Source of the DNA: JBKPCD01 sp046727175 | Lineage (GTDB): Bacteria > Acidobacteriota > Vicinamibacteria > Vicinamibacterales > 2-12-FULL-66-21 | NCBI GenBank assembly: GCA_046727175.1 | Contig: JBKPCD010000026.1 | Location: 24,771-88,770, forward strand | Length of the DNA stretch: 64,000 bases | Reading direction: 5' to 3' | Part shown: one piece after another, positions 61,251 to 64,000 of the stretch | How positions within the stretch are numbered: position 1 is the first letter of the stretch | Layout of the letters: each line of letters starts with the position of its first letter | Made by a program: the position numbers and the translations under genes | Notes under the pieces: generated by a model | The model's input: only the letters and a program-made list of their open reading frames with translations | Told to the model about the DNA's origin: nothing | Databases searched by the model: none

Positions 61251-62203
61251 TCAAGCGGCATCAGGTTCGATCCCCAATCGGTCGTTGACGGCGATCCGGA
61301 GTCTCTGCTTGCATCCGAGGTAGCGCTCTGTCGTCTGGATCGACACATGACCAAGCAGGAACTGGATCTGATCCAGTTCACCGCCTGCAAGATGGCAAAG
61401 ACGGGCGGGCGCATGTGCGCCGCAGGTCATGCGGGGCTAGCTTGTCAATACTCGCGCGAGCCGGCCGCGGCGCGCACGACGTCCCAGAGTACCTTCGGCG
61501 ACATGCCGTGTCCCCAGACGCGGCCAGCCTTGTTGATCGCGCGGAACACCGGACCGTCCGTGATTGCGGCTGCCGCTGTCCACGCGTCCACCGCAGTCTT
61601 GACCGTCGGAATCGGTACCGTGCGCATGTGGCCAGCCTTGCCGACGAGATCGGCAATGACCCAGTGCTCCTCCCGTTGCTGGATCGACTCGAGGCGTAAG
61701 GCCAACAGCTCTGCGCGCCGCAGGCCGCACCCGATCAACATCGCGACCATCGCGTGATCCCGCAAGTCGCGCGGGGTCGACGGCACCTGGTACTCGAGCA
61801 ACCGCCGGCCCTGCTCAAGCGTCAGCCAGTTTCCGAGACGCACGCCGATTCGCCGCACGCCCTTCACGCGACGAATCCCGGCGGCAAGTTCAGGGCTCAG
61901 AAGCCCCGCGTCGGCCGCCTCGTACGCTATGCGCCGGACGGCCGCGAGCCTGAGGTTGAGTGTGGCCGGCGCGTATCCCCGCTGTTCAAGGTGAATTCGG
62001 TACCGGAGCACCACGGTGCGGTTGAACGCAAGACGAGGCTCCGAACAGTACCAGGTGACGAACCCGCGGATGGCGTGGTCGTAGGTTCGCTGACCGCTGG
62101 CAGACGTCAGGCTGTTCAGCACCGCCGTCTTGGCGTGTTCCAGGTCCGGAATCGCCAGAACCCGCTTGGGCGTTCGCTTCTTGCGAGATTTCGATTTGGA
62201 CAT
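61251..62203 (-). pseudogene. Tyrosine recombinase/integrase broken by two frameshifts
   Basis: ATG 62203 opens a normal phage-type integrase: core-binding domain (YDHAIRGFVTWYCSE, ATLNLRLAAVRRIAYEAADA) and catalytic domain with the first Arg in GCGLRRAELLALRLE and a beta-strand Lys in VGKAGHMRTVP. The frame ends in AAAGSREY and a stop, where canonical text shifts to IDKLAPHDLRRTCAR (HxxR box) in a second frame and then to ELDQIQFLLGHVSIQTTERY, with His and the nucleophile Tyr, in a third, ending at 61251. All catalytic residues are therefore present but not in one frame. The enzyme is dead unless both breaks are errors. It is directly next to the IS630 element. Confidence 0.88.
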
Positions 62204-62284
62204 TGGCGACGGCCTCCTTCACCGTCGCCGACAGCTTCATCGACGGCCCTCCCTTCGGCGTTTAGCGCGAGTTAAGGCGTGCTA

Positions 62285-63478
62285 GTGTCCTGTAACAGTG
62301 GTTCGCAGCATTAGTCTGAGCCGTGGGCGAGGAGCGTGCGCTCGGCGAAGCGCCCGATGCTGGCGAGGATCTCATCGGCGCTCTTCGTCCACACGAACGG
62401 CTTCGGCGCTTCGTTGTGCGCGTCGAGAAAGTCGTGAATCGCGCGTTCCAGTTCCGCGACGCTGCGATGGGCGCCGCGCCGCAGTTGCTTTGTGGTCAAC
62501 TCGGCGAACCAGCGCTCGACGAGATTGAGCCAGGGATCCGTACGTCGGCGTGAAATGCAGATGAAAGCGCGGGCGCTTCGCGAGCCACCGCCAGATCAGC
62601 GGTGTCTTGTGCGTGCCGTAATTGTCGAGGACGAGGTGTACAGGCAGGTCGGCCGGCACGCTCGCATCGATCCGATCGAGGAACTTCCGGAACTCGACGG
62701 ATCGATGGCGCGGACGCGTGTCCGCGATCACCGTGCCGGTCCGACCATCCAGCGCCGCAAACAGGGTCGTCGTGCCGTGGCGCTTGTAGTCGTGCGTGCG
62801 CCGCTCGGCCTGGCCCGGCTGCATCGGCAGCAGCGGCGCCGTGCGATCGAGCGCCTGAATCTGCGACTTCTCGTCCACACAGAGCACGACCGCGTGATCC
62901 GGCGGATGCAGGTACAACCCGACGATATCGCGCACCTTGTCGACGAGGAAGGGATCAGGCGAGAGCTTGAAGGTCTCCGTCCGGTGCGGCTGCAGGCGAA
63001 ACGCGCGCCACACGCGGCTCACCGTCATCGCGCTGACGCCCATCGCCTTCGCCACGCCTCGCGTGCTCCAATGCGTCGCGCCGCGCGGCGTCGTCTCCAG
63101 CGTGCGGATGATCAACGCTTCAATCTGCTCATCGGTGATCGAGCGGGGCGCCCCAGGCCGCAGGTCGTCGGCCAGGCCGTCACAGCGATCCACGAGGAAG
63201 CGCCCGCGCCACTTGCACACCGTGCTCGGCGAGAGACGCAGGCGTTTCGCGACGACGGCGTTGTCCTGCCCGGGCGCGCACGCGAGGATGATACGGGCGC
63301 GGCGGGCCAGCTGCGGCGCGCTCCGGGCTCGGTGTGCGAGCGAGTCGAGCTGCTGGCGTTCTTCCGGGGTCAGGACAACTGGGGGCTTCGGGCGGCCTGT
63401 GCGCATGATCAGAGAGCCTCGATCATGCACGACGACCATGAGTCGTTAATTATGACGCTTATTACTGTTACAAGACAC
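62285..63478 (-). mobile_element. IS630-family insertion sequence
   Basis: Terminal inverted repeats GTGTCCTGTAACAGT (62285-62299) and ACTGTTACAAGACAC (63464-63478) match at 14 of 15 positions and continue with weaker similarity inward. A TA precedes the left end (62283-62284), the expected IS630 target; on the right a TA occurs at 63482-63483, three bases beyond the repeat, so the target duplication is not clean. The element carries one transposase gene (62311-63406). Confidence 0.85.
62311..63406 (-). pseudogene. IS630-type DDE transposase with one-base frameshift
   Basis: ATG 63406 starts MRTGRPKPPVVLTPEERQQL, an N-terminal helix-turn-helix region (VAKRLRLSPSTVCKWRGRF), then the DDE core with Asp in VVLCVDEKSQIQALDR and Asp in HLVLDNYGTHKTP. 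At about 62531-62535 an extra base (GGG on the plus strand in CCAGGGATCC) shifts the frame after FTPTYGS; the continuation WLNLVERWFAELTTKQLRR with the catalytic Glu lies in the next frame and ends AERTLLAHGSD at 62311. Programmed frameshifting is known in some IS630 elements, but not usually at this position. Confidence 0.85.
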
Positions 63479-63562
63479 CGATAACCACTGCTTGCATCTA
63501 TGTAGAATTTACTGTATATAGATTTCTATAATCTGGCCCGGACCGCGAATCTCGCACACGTT

Positions 63563-63862
63563 ATGCCTTACATCACCTTCCCGACCACGCTCGTGTTGCA
63601 GGCGGTCGCCGACGGCGCGTGCTACGGCTTCGACATTGCCGACCGCACCGGCCTGCAGACCGGCACCGTCTATCCGGCGCTGCGCCGCCTCGAGACGCTC
63701 GGCTTCGTCCGCTCCAACTGGGAGAGCGAGAAGGTCGCGCGGCGCCAACAACGTCCGGCGCGACGCTACTACGAGATTACCAAGACCGGCACCGCCGGCC
63801 TCGCTGTCGCCATGAAGCGCTTCGCGAACCTGGGACGCCTGCCGGTGCCGCGCAATGCCTAG
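63563..63862 (+). CDS. PadR-family transcriptional regulator
   Basis: 99 aa. The winged-helix signature is clear: ADGACYGFDIADRTGLQTGT followed by VYPALRRLETLGFVRSNW and RRYYEITKTGTAGLA (wing and beta hairpin). Such small PadR proteins are the constant partner of ADOP permeases in Acidobacteriota, probably sensing substrate or regulating the transporter. Its stop lies within the start of the next gene (8-bp overlap), confirming co-translation. Confidence 0.93.
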   Translation: MPYITFPTTLVLQAVADGACYGFDIADRTGLQTGTVYPALRRLETLGFVRSNWESEKVARRQQRPARRYYEITKTGTAGLAVAMKRFANLGRLPVPRNA

Positions 63863-64000
63863 GCTTCTGCACGCGTGGATCGGCGCGCTCGCGCGCCTCG
63901 TGCCGGCGGCCGCGCGCCGGGAGTTCCGCGCCGAGTGGGACGCGGAGCTTGCGGTCGATCCCACGATGCGCCGGGCGTCCGGCGCGGCCGCCGACGCGTG
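63855..64000 (+). CDS. ADOP-type ABC transporter permease, start only
   Basis: The first 48 codons are visible before the window ends: MPRLLHAWIGALARLVPAAA followed by RREFRAEWDAEL, the N-terminal cytoplasmic segment found at the start of ADOP permeases. The first membrane helix would lie just beyond the edge. Overlaps the PadR stop. This is the only ADOP gene here that could be intact. Confidence 0.82.
   Translation, partial: MPRLLHAWIGALARLVPAAARREFRAEWDAELAVDPTMRRASGAAADA

Noticed and set aside
61262..61280. GGTTCGATCCCC resembling a tRNA T-arm
   Set aside because: It lies in the coding relic of the integrase and no acceptor or anticodon stem can be formed around it.
62492..63484. Plus-strand frame of 330 codons antisense to the transposase
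   Set aside because: Mirror of the IS630 transposase; DDE motifs are on the minus strand.
1..64000. CRISPR arrays, rRNA or tRNA genes
   Set aside because: No regularly spaced short repeats and no tRNA or rRNA signature were seen when reading both strands.

Overview
The window is high-GC DNA that looks like a chromosome segment of a soil Acidobacteriota bacterium, most likely of the Vicinamibacteria (subgroup 6) type. The assignment is an inference from gene families: several Pkn-type Ser/Thr kinases fused to TolB-like propellers or TPR arrays, an Oar-like TonB-dependent receptor with a carboxypeptidase-regulatory-like N-terminus, a PadR regulator overlapping a duplicated-orphan-type ABC permease (ADOP) at the right edge, at least five decayed ADOP fragments, a PEP-CTERM protein, and a CHAT-TPR protein with its own sigma/anti-sigma pair. 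No rRNA, tRNA or CRISPR was seen.

Layout. 1-8.8 kb: truncated kinase-propeller, TonB receptor, M48 protease, exported two-repeat protein, outer-membrane barrel. 8.86-14.3 kb: a sugar/surface-polysaccharide cluster (two methyltransferases, WbqC, FemAB/GNAT-like acyltransferase, DegT/DnrJ aminotransferase, family 2 glycosyltransferase). 14.6-19.1 kb: a relic-rich stretch (frameshifted ADOP, kinase fragment, ADOP tails) with an exported HEVFGHG protein, a blue-copper lipoprotein, a membrane protein and a DUF1801 protein. 19.3-30.7 kb: PEP-CTERM protein, CHAT-TPR protein plus sigma and anti-sigma factors, a secreted protein, a multi-pass glycosyltransferase, a Cache protein and unknowns. 31.4-39.3 kb: two kinases, one of 1837 aa (kinase, AAA ATPase, helical repeats, GAF, nucleotide cyclase, PilZ-like).

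39.3-47.8 kb is the most interesting part: an apparently complete ribosomal peptide (RiPP) locus. One strand reads P450, a 76-aa precursor with a nitrile-hydratase-type leader (NHLP) and the C-terminus APPACC, a fused RRE/ThiF-like/YcaO cyclodehydratase, an unknown 191-aa protein, an FAD oxidoreductase and a tryptophan-halogenase-family flavoprotein. A SagB-type azoline dehydrogenase is divergent. The predicted chemistry is heterocyclisation of the two terminal cysteines to thiazolines, oxidation to thiazoles by SagB, and further tailoring by the P450 and two flavoenzymes. The core contains no Trp, so the halogenase homologue must have another target or another reaction. I see no protease or exporter in the locus.

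48-57 kb: kinase-TPR, orphan ABC substrate-binding lipoprotein, IS630 and GIY-YIG relics, quinone-oxidoreductase-like protein, and a kinase-propeller gene flanked by two imperfect ~105-bp direct repeats. 57-64 kb: a mosaic of gene relics, an epimerase-like protein, a frameshifted VOC gene, an SDR lacking the catalytic Tyr/Lys, a tyrosine recombinase broken by two frameshifts, an IS630-type element with inverted repeats whose transposase is broken by one base, and PadR + ADOP at the edge.
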